From the NCBI RefSeq assembly GCF_017312485.1, contig NZ_BMBA01000001.1, forward strand, positions 62,001 through 126,000: a stretch of 64,000 bases of DNA. Reading direction: 5' to 3'. Made by a program: the position numbers and the translations under genes. Source of the stretch: Clostridium zeae. GTDB taxonomy: Bacteria; Bacillota; Clostridia; Clostridiales; Clostridiaceae. Numbering within the stretch: position 1 is the stretch's first letter; the number at the start of each line of letters is the position of its first letter. Below are positions 51,582 through 61,453 of the stretch, piece after piece. The notes under the pieces are model-generated. The model had not been told where the DNA came from and ran no database searches. It was given only the letters and a program-made list of their open reading frames with translations.

Positions 51582-52553
51582 ATGACTGATATTATTACCT
51601 CTATAATTTTTTCGTTTTTACTTTCAATAGCAATCGGAAGATTAATCATACCAATTCTAAAAAAAGAAAATATAGGACAATACATAAGAAAAGAACAGCC
51701 TAAGGACCATCAAAAGAAAGCTGGCACGCCAATTTTTGGAGGATTTATATTTATTATTTCAACAGTAGCTACTTCTGTCATCATGATAAAAGAATTTAAT
51801 AATGAAGTAATATTTATTATTTTGTCATTTCTAATCTTTGGTGCTGTTGGTTTTGTAGATGATGCCCTAAAAACCTTCAAAATGAAAAATGAAGGTTTAA
51901 GTGTACTTCAAAAACTCATTCTTATATTGATAGGAGCAAGTTACCTAATATATTTTGCTGATAAAAATTTAAATATGAACGATATATTAGTGCTTCCGTT
52001 TACACTTAAAACCATTCATATTGGAATATTTTACATTCCGTTTATTTTATTTTTCTATACCTGCGTAACAAATGCTGTAAATCTAACTGATGGCCTAGAC
52101 GGATTAGCAGGAACAGTAACAATGCTTATAGCGATTTTTTTCACATCAGTTTGTATTCTTTTTGATAAGTATCACTTAGCGATAGTTTGTGGTTCACTGT
52201 TTGCCTCGTTAATAGGTTTTTTAAGATTTAATATATTTCCAGCAAAAATAATCATGGGAGATACTGGTTCTTTAGCTTTGGGTGGTTTTGTAGCTTCTAT
52301 AGCAATTGTACTTAAGTTGCCACTTATTATACCCATAGTAGGAGGGGTATATCTAATCGAAACCTTGACTACATTTATTCAAATAATGGTATTCAAGATA
52401 TCAGGAAAAAGGGTATTTAAGATGACTCCAATACATCATTCCTTTGAACTGTCAGGGTTTCATGAAACTAAAATTGTAACCATGTTCTCTATTATAACTG
52501 CAGTTCTTTGCATCATTGGGTATTTATCTTTGATTAATATAATACAATTTTAA
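51582..52553 (+). CDS. MraY-like phospho-N-acetylmuramoyl-pentapeptide-transferase, stand-alone paralogue
   Basis: 323 residues, about ten membrane segments. Transfers phospho-MurNAc-pentapeptide to undecaprenyl phosphate (lipid I). Visible motifs: FVDDALKTFKMKNEG (Asp-Asp), NAVNLTDGLDGLAG, IMGDTGSLALGG and TPIHHSFELSG, the last being the MraY-specific His motif. It is outside any mur/fts cluster, so it is probably a second copy or a related polyprenyl-phosphate transferase. AAAGGA precedes the ATG. Control by the divergent XRE regulator through the palindrome is likely. Confidence 0.88.
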   Translation: MTDIITSIIFSFLLSIAIGRLIIPILKKENIGQYIRKEQPKDHQKKAGTPIFGGFIFIISTVATSVIMIKEFNNEVIFIILSFLIFGAVGFVDDALKTFKMKNEGLSVLQKLILILIGASYLIYFADKNLNMNDILVLPFTLKTIHIGIFYIPFILFFYTCVTNAVNLTDGLDGLAGTVTMLIAIFFTSVCILFDKYHLAIVCGSLFASLIGFLRFNIFPAKIIMGDTGSLALGGFVASIAIVLKLPLIIPIVGGVYLIETLTTFIQIMVFKISGKRVFKMTPIHHSFELSGFHETKIVTMFSIITAVLCIIGYLSLINIIQF

Positions 52554-52711
52554 TTGTATTGTTGTACATCAAATGAACTCATGATTTGGATGCTACTTTT
52601 TTAAGAAGAGCTTTAAAAATATTACCCTGTGAGAAACTTTTTTCTTATGAAATGATTTTATATAATTTTCTATTATAAAAAACATAATTAAGACATAGTA
52701 GAATGTTCTTC

Positions 52712-52740
52712 TTGAAAAGGAAGTTATATAATGGTATATT
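52712..52740 (+). promoter_or_regulatory. Promoter of nadABC
   Basis: TTGAAA (52712-52717), 17-base spacer, TATATT (52735-52740). Just downstream TATATACATCTGTA may be a niacin-repressor-type site, but the match is by eye only. Confidence 0.55.
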
Positions 52741-52786
52741 TTATATATGCTAGTGTATATACATCTGTAAAGGAATGGTGAATGTT

Positions 52787-53686
52787 ATGTCAATTATAGA
52801 AGAAATTCAAGCTTTAAAAACAGAAAAGGATGCAATAATACTTGCGCACTATTATCAACGGCCAGAAGTACAAGAAATTGCTGATTATATAGGAGATTCA
52901 TACTACTTAAGTAAAATAGCTAAGGATTCAGATAAAAACACCATAGTATTTTGTGGTGTTAAATTTATGGCTGAAAGTGCAAAAATACTATCTCCTCATA
53001 AAAAAGTACTTCTGCCAGCATTAGATGCAGGCTGTCCTATGGCAGATATGGCTACTGCTGAAAAAATACTTGAGTATAGAAGTAAGTACCCTAAGGCTGC
53101 TGTAGTTTGTTATATAAATTCCTCGGCGGAAGTAAAAGCTGTAAGCGATATATGTTGTACTTCTTCCAATGCATTAAAGATAATTAACTCAATTGAAAAT
53201 GAACAAATTATATTTTTACCAGATAAGAATTTAGCCTCATATATTCAAGAAAAGGTTCCAAATAAAGAGATAATACCTTGGCCAGGTTTTTGTATTACTC
53301 ACAGAAGAATTCAAGTGGAAGAAATTCTTACTGCAAAGGATTCAATTGATGATTTATTAATTTTAGCCCATCCTGAATGTGAAAAGGAAATAAGAGATCT
53401 TTCAGATTTTATAGGAAGCACCTCAGAAATAATAGATTATGCAACTTCAAGCAATAATAAAAACTTTTTGATAGCAACAGAAGAAGGCGTTATCCATGAA
53501 TTAAAAAAGAGAAACCCTAATAAAAAGTTCTTTACCCCAAGAGGAGGCTTAATGTGCATTAATATGAAAAAGACTTCTCTAAAGGATGTAAGAGATGTAT
53601 TGCTTTTTGAAAAAAATGAAATTTTACTTGATGAAGAATTAAGAATTAATGCCTTTGATTGCCTAATGAGAATGCATACAATTTAG
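52787..53686 (+). CDS. nadA: Quinolinate synthase NadA
   Basis: [4Fe-4S] enzyme condensing iminoaspartate with dihydroxyacetone phosphate to quinolinate. 299 residues from ATG 52787. Signature parts: AIILAHYYQRPEVQEIADYI, CGVKFMAESAKIL, PGFCITHRRI, HPECEKEI and a final GLMCINMKK; the three cluster cysteines are present. An in-frame ATG at 52775 abuts AAAGGA and is too close to be used well, though it would add only four residues. First gene of nadABC. Confidence 0.95.
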   Translation: MSIIEEIQALKTEKDAIILAHYYQRPEVQEIADYIGDSYYLSKIAKDSDKNTIVFCGVKFMAESAKILSPHKKVLLPALDAGCPMADMATAEKILEYRSKYPKAAVVCYINSSAEVKAVSDICCTSSNALKIINSIENEQIIFLPDKNLASYIQEKVPNKEIIPWPGFCITHRRIQVEEILTAKDSIDDLLILAHPECEKEIRDLSDFIGSTSEIIDYATSSNNKNFLIATEEGVIHELKKRNPNKKFFTPRGGLMCINMKKTSLKDVRDVLLFEKNEILLDEELRINAFDCLMRMHTI

Positions 53687-53752
53687 GAGGATTTAGAATC
53701 TAAACGGTATTTTTTTATTTCTAAAGTTTTATATTTGAAGGAAGGTTAAAGT

Positions 53753-55060
53753 ATGATATTAAATACTGATGTTCTAATAATTGGGGCAGGTATTACAGGG
53801 TTAAATTTTGCATTAAACTTAAGAGATGATCTTGATATAATTGTACTTGCTAAGAATAATCTACAAGAATGTAATAGTTACTTAGCTCAAGGCGGTATCT
53901 CGGTACTTAGGAATGAAAATGATTATGAAGAGTATGTAAATGATACATTAGCTGCAGGTGGATATAAAAATAGAAGACAAGCTGTTGAAATCTTAGTTGG
54001 AGAATCAAGAGCTGCAATAAAAAGACTAGAACAATTAAAAGTTCCTTTCAATAGAGATAAGGATGGAGAGCTAATTTACACAAGAGAAGGAGCTCATAGT
54101 ATTAATAGAATAGTACACTGTGACGACAATACCGGTGAGCAGCTTCATAAAGTTTTGGAGAAAAAAGTTAGAGAAAAAACAAATGTAAAGCTAATAGAAA
54201 ACTGTTTCCTTGCAGATTTATTGACATTGAAAAATAGATGCATTGGGGCTTTAGCAATTAATGAAGGTAAAGAACTTAATATAATTGCTAAAACAACAAT
54301 AATTGCCACAGGAGGAATTGGTGGGTTATTTAGAAATTCAACTAATTTTCATTCTATCAGCGGTGACGGTATAGCAATAGCTATAAAAAACAATATAGAG
54401 GTTGAAAATTTAAACTATATCCAGTTTCATCCTACATCTTTTTATGAAGATATAGAAGATAAAAGACGCCTCTTAATATCTGAAGCTGTAAGAGGAGAAG
54501 GTGGAAGATTATTAAATAAAGATGGTATCCGTTTTGTTAATGAGCTTCTTCCTAGAGATAAGGTTACAGAGGCTATTATTAAGGAAGAATTTAAGTACAA
54601 AAGTAATCACGTATATTTAGATATAAGTTTTTTAGAAAAAGATTTTATATTAAAGAGATTCCCTAACATTTATAAAAATTGTCTAGAAAGAGGAGTAGAC
54701 ATAACAAAGGAACCAATTCCAGTAACGCCTGCACAACATTATTTTATGGGCGGAATTAAGGTTGATATGTATTGTAGAACTTCCATGGAAAACCTTTATG
54801 CTGCTGGAGAAGTAAGCTCTACTGGTTTGCATGGTGCTAACAGGTTAGCAAGCAATTCGCTTCTTGAATCATTAGTCTTTTCAAATAGAGCTATGGAACA
54901 TATTAATAGGACAATTTCTCCTTATTCAGTAATTTACAAAGATTTAATAAAGAGGCTTGAAGGAGATACGGATTACTATAGTAATAGTCTTTCTGTTATA
55001 TTACAACAGGAAATAAAAAAAGTTAGAGGAGATATTATAAATGAATTGGTCGCTTTATGA
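53753..55060 (+). CDS. nadB: L-aspartate oxidase NadB
   Basis: FAD enzyme oxidising L-aspartate to iminoaspartate, the NadA substrate; in anaerobes fumarate is the likely electron acceptor. 435 residues, shorter than the E. coli enzyme because the C-terminal helical domain is reduced. Motifs: IIGAGITGLNFAL (FAD), SYLAQGGIS, IQFHPTSFY, SEAVRGEGG and STGLHGANRLASNSLLE. GGAAGG precedes the ATG. It overlaps nadC by 20 bases. Confidence 0.95.
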   Translation: MILNTDVLIIGAGITGLNFALNLRDDLDIIVLAKNNLQECNSYLAQGGISVLRNENDYEEYVNDTLAAGGYKNRRQAVEILVGESRAAIKRLEQLKVPFNRDKDGELIYTREGAHSINRIVHCDDNTGEQLHKVLEKKVREKTNVKLIENCFLADLLTLKNRCIGALAINEGKELNIIAKTTIIATGGIGGLFRNSTNFHSISGDGIAIAIKNNIEVENLNYIQFHPTSFYEDIEDKRRLLISEAVRGEGGRLLNKDGIRFVNELLPRDKVTEAIIKEEFKYKSNHVYLDISFLEKDFILKRFPNIYKNCLERGVDITKEPIPVTPAQHYFMGGIKVDMYCRTSMENLYAAGEVSSTGLHGANRLASNSLLESLVFSNRAMEHINRTISPYSVIYKDLIKRLEGDTDYYSNSLSVILQQEIKKVRGDIINELVAL

Positions 55061-55880
55061 TGATATTTTTAAAAATGCAATTAAAGAAGACGCACCCTAT
55101 GGTGATATAACCACAATGGCTATAACTAATGAGTCGAAAAAATGCACTGCAGACTTAATAGTTAAAGAGGAGGGAATAATAGCTGGACTAGGAGTATTTA
55201 AAAGGATTTTTGAAATTATAGGACCTATTGAAATAGATTTTTATATCAAGGATGGTGAATCAGTAAAAGAAGGACAAGTAATCGCAAAAATTCATGGAAA
55301 GTCTGATGTTGTTCTTACAGGTGAGAGGGTGGCCTTAAACTTTCTTCAACGTATTAGTGGAATTGCAACTACAACAAAGCAGTATGTTAATGAAATTAAA
55401 GAAACCAATGCTAAACTTTTGGACACAAGAAAAACTACACCAAACTTGAGAGTATTTGAAAAATATGCTGTAAAAATTGGAGGTGGAATTAACCACAGGC
55501 TAGGGCTGAGTGACGGAGTTCTTATAAAGGATAATCATATCGCAGCTGCAGGAGGAATAAGTAACGCTATTAGTTTAGTAAAAGCTGCTGTTCCTTTTGT
55601 AAGAAAAATAGAAGTAGAGGTTGAAGATTTGATGCAGTTGCATGAAGCCTTAGATGCTGGTGCAGATATAATAATGCTAGATAATATGGATGTTGAGACT
55701 ATCTCGGAAGCAGTGCATATTGTGAATAAAAGAGCTTTAACAGAGGCCTCAGGTAATATATCCATAGAGAATATAAGAACAGTTGCTAAGACTGGTGTGG
55801 ATTACATTTCCTCTGGAGCCTTAACTCATTCATCAAATATTCTTGATTTAAGCCTTAAGAATTTGAAAATTGAAGATTAG
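55041..55880 (+). CDS. nadC: Nicotinate-nucleotide pyrophosphorylase (carboxylating) NadC
   Basis: Converts quinolinate and PRPP to nicotinate mononucleotide. 279 residues. Motifs: EDAPYGDITTMAI, ALNFLQRISGIAT, LLDTRKTTPNLR, KIGGGINHRLGLSDGVLIKD and IMLDNMDVE. The ribosome site AGAGGAG lies within nadB, and the start overlaps it, so translation is coupled. Last gene of the operon, followed by a terminator. Confidence 0.96.
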   Translation: MNWSLYDDIFKNAIKEDAPYGDITTMAITNESKKCTADLIVKEEGIIAGLGVFKRIFEIIGPIEIDFYIKDGESVKEGQVIAKIHGKSDVVLTGERVALNFLQRISGIATTTKQYVNEIKETNAKLLDTRKTTPNLRVFEKYAVKIGGGINHRLGLSDGVLIKDNHIAAAGGISNAISLVKAAVPFVRKIEVEVEDLMQLHEALDAGADIIMLDNMDVETISEAVHIVNKRALTEASGNISIENIRTVAKTGVDYISSGALTHSSNILDLSLKNLKIED

Positions 55881-55901
55881 CATTAAAAAGATTATTAATA
55901 T

Positions 55902-55946
55902 AAAAGGCTTAACACCAATTAGTTGATTTGGTATAAGCCTTTTTGT
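55902..55946 (+). terminator. Intrinsic terminator of nadABC
   Basis: Arms AAAGGCTTA..ACCAAT and ATTTGGT..TAAGCCTTT followed by TTG. Confidence 0.85.
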
Positions 55947-55956
55947 TATTTGCATA

Positions 55957-56169
55957 TTATTTAATTAACTTACGACAACATAAAATTAAAAAAAGTATAA
56001 CAACTATTGGAATAAAAGCAAACATTAGATTAAGCCCAACGAAAACTAAAACAACTGTTCCTACAACAGCTCCAATTATACCGAAAACTGCTCCGAAGAC
56101 AAATTTTGTTAGGCTTATTATTAACCCAAACCCTAATACGAGAATCATTAAGATAAATCCTAAAATCAT
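55957..56169 (-). CDS. Small hydrophobic membrane protein
   Basis: 70 residues, almost wholly hydrophobic with many Gly (FGAVFGIIGAVVGTVVLVFVGL), ending CCRKLIK; two or three membrane helices. GGTGAT lies six bases before the ATG. Similar in composition to small envelope-stress membrane proteins, but no family was identified. The opposite strand also carries a long frame, an antisense shadow. Confidence 0.65.
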   Translation of the reverse strand: MILGFILMILVLGFGLIISLTKFVFGAVFGIIGAVVGTVVLVFVGLNLMFAFIPIVVILFLILCCRKLIK

Positions 56170-56525
56170 TTATATCACCATTCATTAAAATTTAGTTATG
56201 AGGCGTAGTATTCTACTTAGAAAACTTAAGTTAGAGCTCTATCTTCTCATAACCATATATATATTATATTAGCATAAATACTAATGTTATTATCGAAAAC
56301 ATCAGGATTTAAGAAAAATTTAAGAATGATGATATTGTAACATTCTAATGAATACGAGCATATATTAGGTTACAACAAGTAATTTTTGATTGCATCGCTT
56401 CTGTTAAAATATTGCGTATTTATATAAAATATTTTTAATAATAAAATTAATTGAATGAGATACTAGTATTAGTTGCCTAAGTTTGATAAAATTGATTATT
56501 GTAAAAAGCTTAGGGGGACATACTA
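56170..56525. other. Divergent intergenic interval of about 355 bases
   Basis: A/T-rich spacer between the small membrane protein and the MATE gene. I see no riboswitch, repeat or coding frame in it. Confidence 0.4.
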
Positions 56526-57881
56526 ATGAATACAGACAGCCGTAAAAATCTAATACTTAATGGTAGTATGTATAAAGTCATATTAACTTTATCACTACCT
56601 ATAATGATAAGTAACCTAATACAAACATTGTATAATTTGGTTGATGGGATATGGGTCGGAAAACTTGGTTCAGTCCAGTTTGCAGCTACATCTTTTGTTT
56701 GGCCAGTTATTTTCCTGTTTATTTCAATAGGTTCAGGAATGTCTATTGCTGGAACTTCTTTATTATCACAGCTTATTGGTGCTTCGAAATACGAAAAAGC
56801 ATCAAAATATGCATCTCAGCTAATCATAATTTCAGTTATATGCGCTGTTATTTTTTCAGCACTAGGATATTTAACAAGTCCAGTAATAATAAAATTAATG
56901 GGAGCAAGCGGAGATTTAGCATATTATAGCAATATATTTTTAAGAATAACTTTTTTAGACATGCCCTTTACTTTTATATTCTTTAGCTTTAATGCAATAA
57001 TGAATTCTCAAGGTAATACTATAATGTCTACTATATTAAGTGGATGTAGTGTAATCTTGAATGTAATTCTAGATCCTATACTAATTTTTAATCTTAAACT
57101 CGGAATGGCTGGTGCTCCTGTTGCAACTTTAATTGCAAAGGCTGTACTTGCATTTGTAGGTTTATATATACTTCATAGATCTAAATCCGAAGTAAAACCT
57201 GATTTTAAGAATTTTAAGTTTGATATACGTTTAATTAAAAGAATTTTTAGAGTAGCTATTCCGTCTGCAATCGGACAGTCTGGTTCTGCTTTGGGCTTTA
57301 TAGTTCTTAATGTGTTTATAGCTTCTTACGGTACAGCAACTATAGCGGCTTTTGGAATGGTAAATAGAATAACTTCCTTAATAATGCAACCAGCTATGGG
57401 AGTTGGAGCAGCACTTACAGCTATTGTTGGTCAAAATTTAGGTTCCGATAAAGTACATAGAGTAAAAGAAGCTTTTATTAAAGCAGTAAAGCTTACTATG
57501 ACATTTTCAATAATAGGCGGCATTCTTATGGTGTGGAAGGACGAGCCTATAATTAACTTTTTTATTCAATCCAAGGATGATCCTTCTGTCATAACTCAAG
57601 GTATAACATATTTAATATATATTTCATTCTCAATGCCATTGATGGGGTTATTCAGTATTTATCAAGGTATATTTCAAGGTGCAGGGCACACTAAATATTC
57701 AATGAATATGGAAATAGGTAGACTTTGGCTTGTAAGACTACCTATGATACTTTTGTTTAAATATGTTACCGCTGCTGGTCCTGTAGGAATATGGTTCTCT
57801 ATGTCCTTTAGTAATTTGATTGTATGTATATATGGGTATATTGTCTATAGAAAAGGAAAGTGGCAGAAAAAACAGATTTAA
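56526..57881 (+). CDS. MATE-family efflux transporter (2)
   Basis: 451 residues, about twelve membrane segments in two halves (LTLSLPIMISNLIQTLYNLV at helix 1, RVAIPSAIGQSGSALGFIVL at helix 7), of the NorM/DinF-like bacterial MATE type with the GxLG segment WVGKLGSVQFAAT. Exports cationic drugs or metabolites. TTAGGGGGAC precedes the ATG. It ends at a bidirectional terminator. Only distantly similar to the MATE at 37689. Confidence 0.92.
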   Translation: MNTDSRKNLILNGSMYKVILTLSLPIMISNLIQTLYNLVDGIWVGKLGSVQFAATSFVWPVIFLFISIGSGMSIAGTSLLSQLIGASKYEKASKYASQLIIISVICAVIFSALGYLTSPVIIKLMGASGDLAYYSNIFLRITFLDMPFTFIFFSFNAIMNSQGNTIMSTILSGCSVILNVILDPILIFNLKLGMAGAPVATLIAKAVLAFVGLYILHRSKSEVKPDFKNFKFDIRLIKRIFRVAIPSAIGQSGSALGFIVLNVFIASYGTATIAAFGMVNRITSLIMQPAMGVGAALTAIVGQNLGSDKVHRVKEAFIKAVKLTMTFSIIGGILMVWKDEPIINFFIQSKDDPSVITQGITYLIYISFSMPLMGLFSIYQGIFQGAGHTKYSMNMEIGRLWLVRLPMILLFKYVTAAGPVGIWFSMSFSNLIVCIYGYIVYRKGKWQKKQI

Positions 57882-57917
57882 TTAGAGCTTTATGTGAAAA
57901 TACATTTTAAAATAATT

Positions 57918-57951
57918 AAAGGTATTATAGGATGAATCCTATAATACCTTT
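57918..57951. terminator. Bidirectional terminator between MATE and P-loop genes
   Basis: Perfect arms AAAGGTATTATAGGAT and ATCCTATAATACCTTT. Its right arm overlaps the last codons of the minus-strand gene. Confidence 0.85.
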
Positions 57952-58499
57952 AATAGCTTTTCTATGTCATTTTGTACTTTCTCTGAACCAGAGTTATCTA
58001 TTATATGTATACCTGGTACTTCAGGTTTTGAGAAGTCTTGTCCACTTACATACTCGTCCCAGTTTTCAAGTTTCCAAGTATCTCTGTCTGATGCTCTATC
58101 AATCATTCTTTGATGACATACTTCAATATCACAATGAACCCATACTTGTACCAATTCGGCATCATAAGATTTTAATTTTTCTTTTAAGTTGTTTATGTAT
58201 ATTTCATCTCTAAATTCCTTAGCAAAAGGTGCGTTTACCATAACATGGGAGTTAAATGGAAGTGCCTCAAAAGCAATGTCCATTATTGCTTCGTATTCAG
58301 CATTTCTTACATATTCCTTAAAGAAAGCTGAGTCTCTATTGTAAGGCTCATTTGCTGCTCTATATATCATCTTTGATAATGGAATTACAGTATCCTTGTC
58401 CAAATAAACTGGATTAGGAAGTCTTTTAGCTACTTCATTAGCCACATAAGTTTTTCCACATGCTGGTGGAGATCCTATTAACATTAAATATTTCTTCAT
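57939..58499 (-). CDS. P-loop kinase-like ATPase (AAA_33 type)
   Basis: 186 residues with Walker A GSPPACGKTYVANEVA at the N-terminus, then YLDKDTVIPLSKMI and a later VWVHCDIEVCHQRMIDR lid-like segment, as in small-molecule or polynucleotide-kinase-like P-loop proteins. It might phosphorylate a sugar, nucleoside or antibiotic. AAGGAAGGC precedes the ATG on the minus strand. No partner gene, so it is not obviously a toxin of a toxin-antitoxin pair. Confidence 0.85.
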   Translation of the reverse strand: MKKYLMLIGSPPACGKTYVANEVAKRLPNPVYLDKDTVIPLSKMIYRAANEPYNRDSAFFKEYVRNAEYEAIMDIAFEALPFNSHVMVNAPFAKEFRDEIYINNLKEKLKSYDAELVQVWVHCDIEVCHQRMIDRASDRDTWKLENWDEYVSGQDFSKPEVPGIHIIDNSGSEKVQNDIEKLLKVL

Positions 58500-59004
58500 T
58501 TTAATCGCCTTCCTTACTTCAAATAGTTGTTAAATATAAAGCTGTATCAGTTAGTAGCGTTTATAAATACAAATAGTTATAAATCTAAACTTATTTCTAA
58601 ATAACTACTATTTTGGCAGTAGCTTTAAAAATATAAGCTCAATTATAAAAATAGCCAGCTAAATAATGATAATCAAATATTGGTTATAAGCATGTTACTT
58701 AAGCAAAATAAGCACACTCAAAGCCTCTTCTGTAAATTAAGAAGAGGCTCAAATTTTACAATTAAGTTAGTATAGCAATAAACGCACTATTGTTAATTAT
58801 ATCACAAATATTATAATGATAAAATAACTTTTTAAGAAAATTACTTGTTGGTAATTTCCAATTTATCAAAAATATATTATAATTAATTTAATTTGCAAAA
58901 AACCAATGAATTTAAGGTATAGAAAGTATAATGAAAAAATATAAAGTATTGACAAAAATAAGATAATGATGAAGATATAATTTTAGAGCGACTAAGGAGA
59001 ATAT
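58500..59004. other. Divergent intergenic interval of about 505 bases with an isolated hairpin
   Basis: Contains one strong GC-rich hairpin at 58722-58749 (AGCCTCTTCT/AGAAGAGGCT, 8-base loop) with no gene upstream on the plus strand to terminate and no clear T-run on either strand. It could belong to an unannotated small RNA. The rest is A/T-rich with no coding frame. Confidence 0.5.
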
Positions 59005-59718
59005 ATGATGAAGTTAGTATTAAGAGAAATTGAGAAAAATTTTGGTGAAAAAAAGGTTTTAAAAAATGTATCTTTTGTCTTCGAAAAAGGAAAGATTTAT
59101 GGATTACTTGGTCGCAATGGTGCAGGTAAAACAACTCTTTTTAATTGTATAAGCGGAGATATGCAATGTGATAATGGATCAGTAACTTTATATGATGAGA
59201 GTGAATGTGAATATGAGATAGATTATTCTAATATAGGTTTTGTATTTTCACAACCTTTATTGCCTGAATTTTTAACAGGTTATGAGTTCTTGAAGTTTTT
59301 TATTGATATAAATATAGACAAGATATCAAATCTTCTTACAATTGATGAGTATTTTAATATAATAAAAATTGATGAAAATGATAGGTATAGATTGATAAAA
59401 GGATATTCTCATGGGATGAAAAATAAGATACAAATGCTTTGCTTTCTTATTACACGACCTCAAATTATTCTATTAGATGAACCTCTAACTTCATTTGATG
59501 TAGTAGTTGCACTTCAGATAAAAAACTTGTTAAAAGAAATTAAATCTGATCATATTATAATTTTTTCTACACACATACTTCAACTGGCTACAGATTTATG
59601 CGATGAAATAGTAGTATTGAACAATGGTGTACTTGAAGAATTAGATAATGATATTTTAGGCAGCAAAGATTTTGAAGATAGAATTATGGACATTTTAAAG
59701 GAGGAGAGTGATGTTTAA
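59005..59718 (+). CDS. ABC transporter ATPase
   Basis: 237 residues: Walker A GRNGAGKTT, a weak signature YSHGMKNK in place of LSGGQ, Walker B IILLDEPLTSFD and switch His in STHI. The divergent signature is typical of ABC-2-type exporter ATPases of the YxlF/EcsA-like kind. AAGGAG precedes the ATG pair at 59005/59008. It overlaps the permease gene, so the two form one exporter. Confidence 0.9.
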   Translation: MMKLVLREIEKNFGEKKVLKNVSFVFEKGKIYGLLGRNGAGKTTLFNCISGDMQCDNGSVTLYDESECEYEIDYSNIGFVFSQPLLPEFLTGYEFLKFFIDINIDKISNLLTIDEYFNIIKIDENDRYRLIKGYSHGMKNKIQMLCFLITRPQIILLDEPLTSFDVVVALQIKNLLKEIKSDHIIIFSTHILQLATDLCDEIVVLNNGVLEELDNDILGSKDFEDRIMDILKEESDV

Positions 59719-61318
59719 TACTTTTCTGGCTAGTTTTAAGATTTCCTTTATCCAAAATGCAAATTCTTTTATTTTCTTTTTAAAAAGGATACCTTTTTTC
59801 GGTAAGTTCATACCAGAAAAACTATATAAAGCAACTACACTTAAAGTGTTTTTTGCAATTTTGAGTACAATATTTAAGATTATGGGAGGTTTATTTAGGA
59901 CATTCCTATACTTTGGTATAATATTGATACTGCCAGCTTTTGCTATTTCAAGATATTCAGGTGATTTTTACGGAAACTTCATCAATATATTCTTTTTCAT
60001 TAGTTTTGCTTTAAGTATGTTTATGAATAGCTCAATATTCAATTTTAACAATAAAGAAGCTTACGACATGATAAATTTAATGAGATGTGATGCAAAAGAG
60101 TACTTTATTACCTTTGTGTTATATGAAAAATTTTTTGTTTTTATATATTCTATTATACCAATGCTAGTTATCGGTTCAATATTTAATAGACCTATATCGC
60201 AAACACTACTAATACTTATTGAGATTACATTATTGAAGTTTTTTGGAGAAGCAGTTCAAGTGCTTTTTTTCGAAAAAAGAGGAAATGTTATTGCTAGAGA
60301 TAACAAAATCATTATACCAGCAGTAATAGGTTGCTTATTCTTTGCATATGGGATACCTCTTTTAAAATTAACTTTGAAGCTGGATATTTTCTTAACAAAT
60401 ATATTCTTACTAGCTGCTATATTAGTTATAGGATTTATTTCTCTTATATACTTATTTTCGTACAGAAAATATAAGAATATAGCAAGAACTGTCCTAGTAA
60501 AAGATGCTATTTTTAATCCTGAAGCCTTTAGTGCAACTTTAGCATTTGCAACTGTTGAGTTAGATGAAAAAAAGCTAAGCAAGGACTTGCTCGATACTAG
60601 TAAATTTAACAATAAAAAAGGATATGATTATTTAAATTCTATATTTTTTTATCGTCACAGGAAAATGATAATAACTCCAATTAAATATCGTGTTTTAGTG
60701 ATTTTAGCTGTGACTTTATTTTTAATAGCATTAGCAGTTTTTTACCCTAGTAGCAAAGTTGCAATGTTTGAAATAATTAGAAAAAGTCAACCACTGGTTG
60801 TATTTCTAATGTTTTCAATTTCTACTGGAGAAAGAGTCTGTAAAGCTATGTTTCACAATTGCGATATAAGCCTTTTAAGCTACAAATTTTATAGGGATAG
60901 TAAATCTATATTAAATAATTTTACGTATAGAGCTAAAAAAATTATAGTATTAAATTTGATTCCAGCTATAACTTTGATTTTTGTATTGATTATCTTAATA
61001 GTTTTATGCAATCATAAGCAAGACATAGTATCAATGGTGCCAGTTTTTCTTTCCATACTATGCCTATCATGCTTTTTTTCGATTCACTATCTGCTAATGT
61101 ATTATGTTTTACAACCATATACTTCAGAACTTACAGTAAAAAGTCCGCTTTTTAGAATAAGTAATGGTATAATATATTTTATTAGCTACTTTTGTTTGAA
61201 TTTAAAAACAAGTACTTCTAATTTTACCTTAGGAATACTTGTTGTAACTATTATTTACTCAATAGTAGCGCTTATTTTAATATATAAACTTTCGCCTAAG
61301 ACTTTCAAGTTAAGATAA
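59711..61318 (+). CDS. ABC transporter permease (multi-span)
   Basis: 535 residues with about ten to twelve hydrophobic segments (for example FLYFGIILILPAFAI, LAVTLFLIALAVFYP, LIFVLIILIVLC). No named permease family was recognised; the size and the neighbour fit large ABC-2-type exporter permeases. ATG 59711 lies inside the end of the ATPase gene (8-base overlap), preceded by AGGAGGAGAG; a GTG at 59708 is too close to that site. Substrate unknown. Confidence 0.85.
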   Translation: MFNTFLASFKISFIQNANSFIFFLKRIPFFGKFIPEKLYKATTLKVFFAILSTIFKIMGGLFRTFLYFGIILILPAFAISRYSGDFYGNFINIFFFISFALSMFMNSSIFNFNNKEAYDMINLMRCDAKEYFITFVLYEKFFVFIYSIIPMLVIGSIFNRPISQTLLILIEITLLKFFGEAVQVLFFEKRGNVIARDNKIIIPAVIGCLFFAYGIPLLKLTLKLDIFLTNIFLLAAILVIGFISLIYLFSYRKYKNIARTVLVKDAIFNPEAFSATLAFATVELDEKKLSKDLLDTSKFNNKKGYDYLNSIFFYRHRKMIITPIKYRVLVILAVTLFLIALAVFYPSSKVAMFEIIRKSQPLVVFLMFSISTGERVCKAMFHNCDISLLSYKFYRDSKSILNNFTYRAKKIIVLNLIPAITLIFVLIILIVLCNHKQDIVSMVPVFLSILCLSCFFSIHYLLMYYVLQPYTSELTVKSPLFRISNGIIYFISYFCLNLKTSTSNFTLGILVVTIIYSIVALILIYKLSPKTFKLR

Positions 61319-61453
61319 GATTTCTTGTTTTATTAATAACATCATTTATGTAGTACATCTTTAAAATGTATTTATTAAAATTTGTTTTTCATCACTATGT
61401 TAATATAGAAGAATCAATATATTCATAAAATCATATAAAAAAGGAGATTTGTT

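Noticed and set aside
55943-56188. 81-codon Thr/Ile/Lys-rich plus-strand frame
   Set aside because: Antisense to the small membrane protein on the minus strand, which has the ribosome site and a natural hydrophobic pattern.
56651-56929. 92-codon frame inside the second MATE gene
   Set aside because: Out-of-frame shadow, no start signal.
57932-58213. 93-codon plus-strand frame over the P-loop protein
   Set aside because: Antisense to a gene with intact Walker A; begins within a terminator.
57939-58499. Zeta-type toxin
   Set aside because: The P-loop is similar, but there is no antitoxin gene beside it and the zeta-specific residues were not identified.
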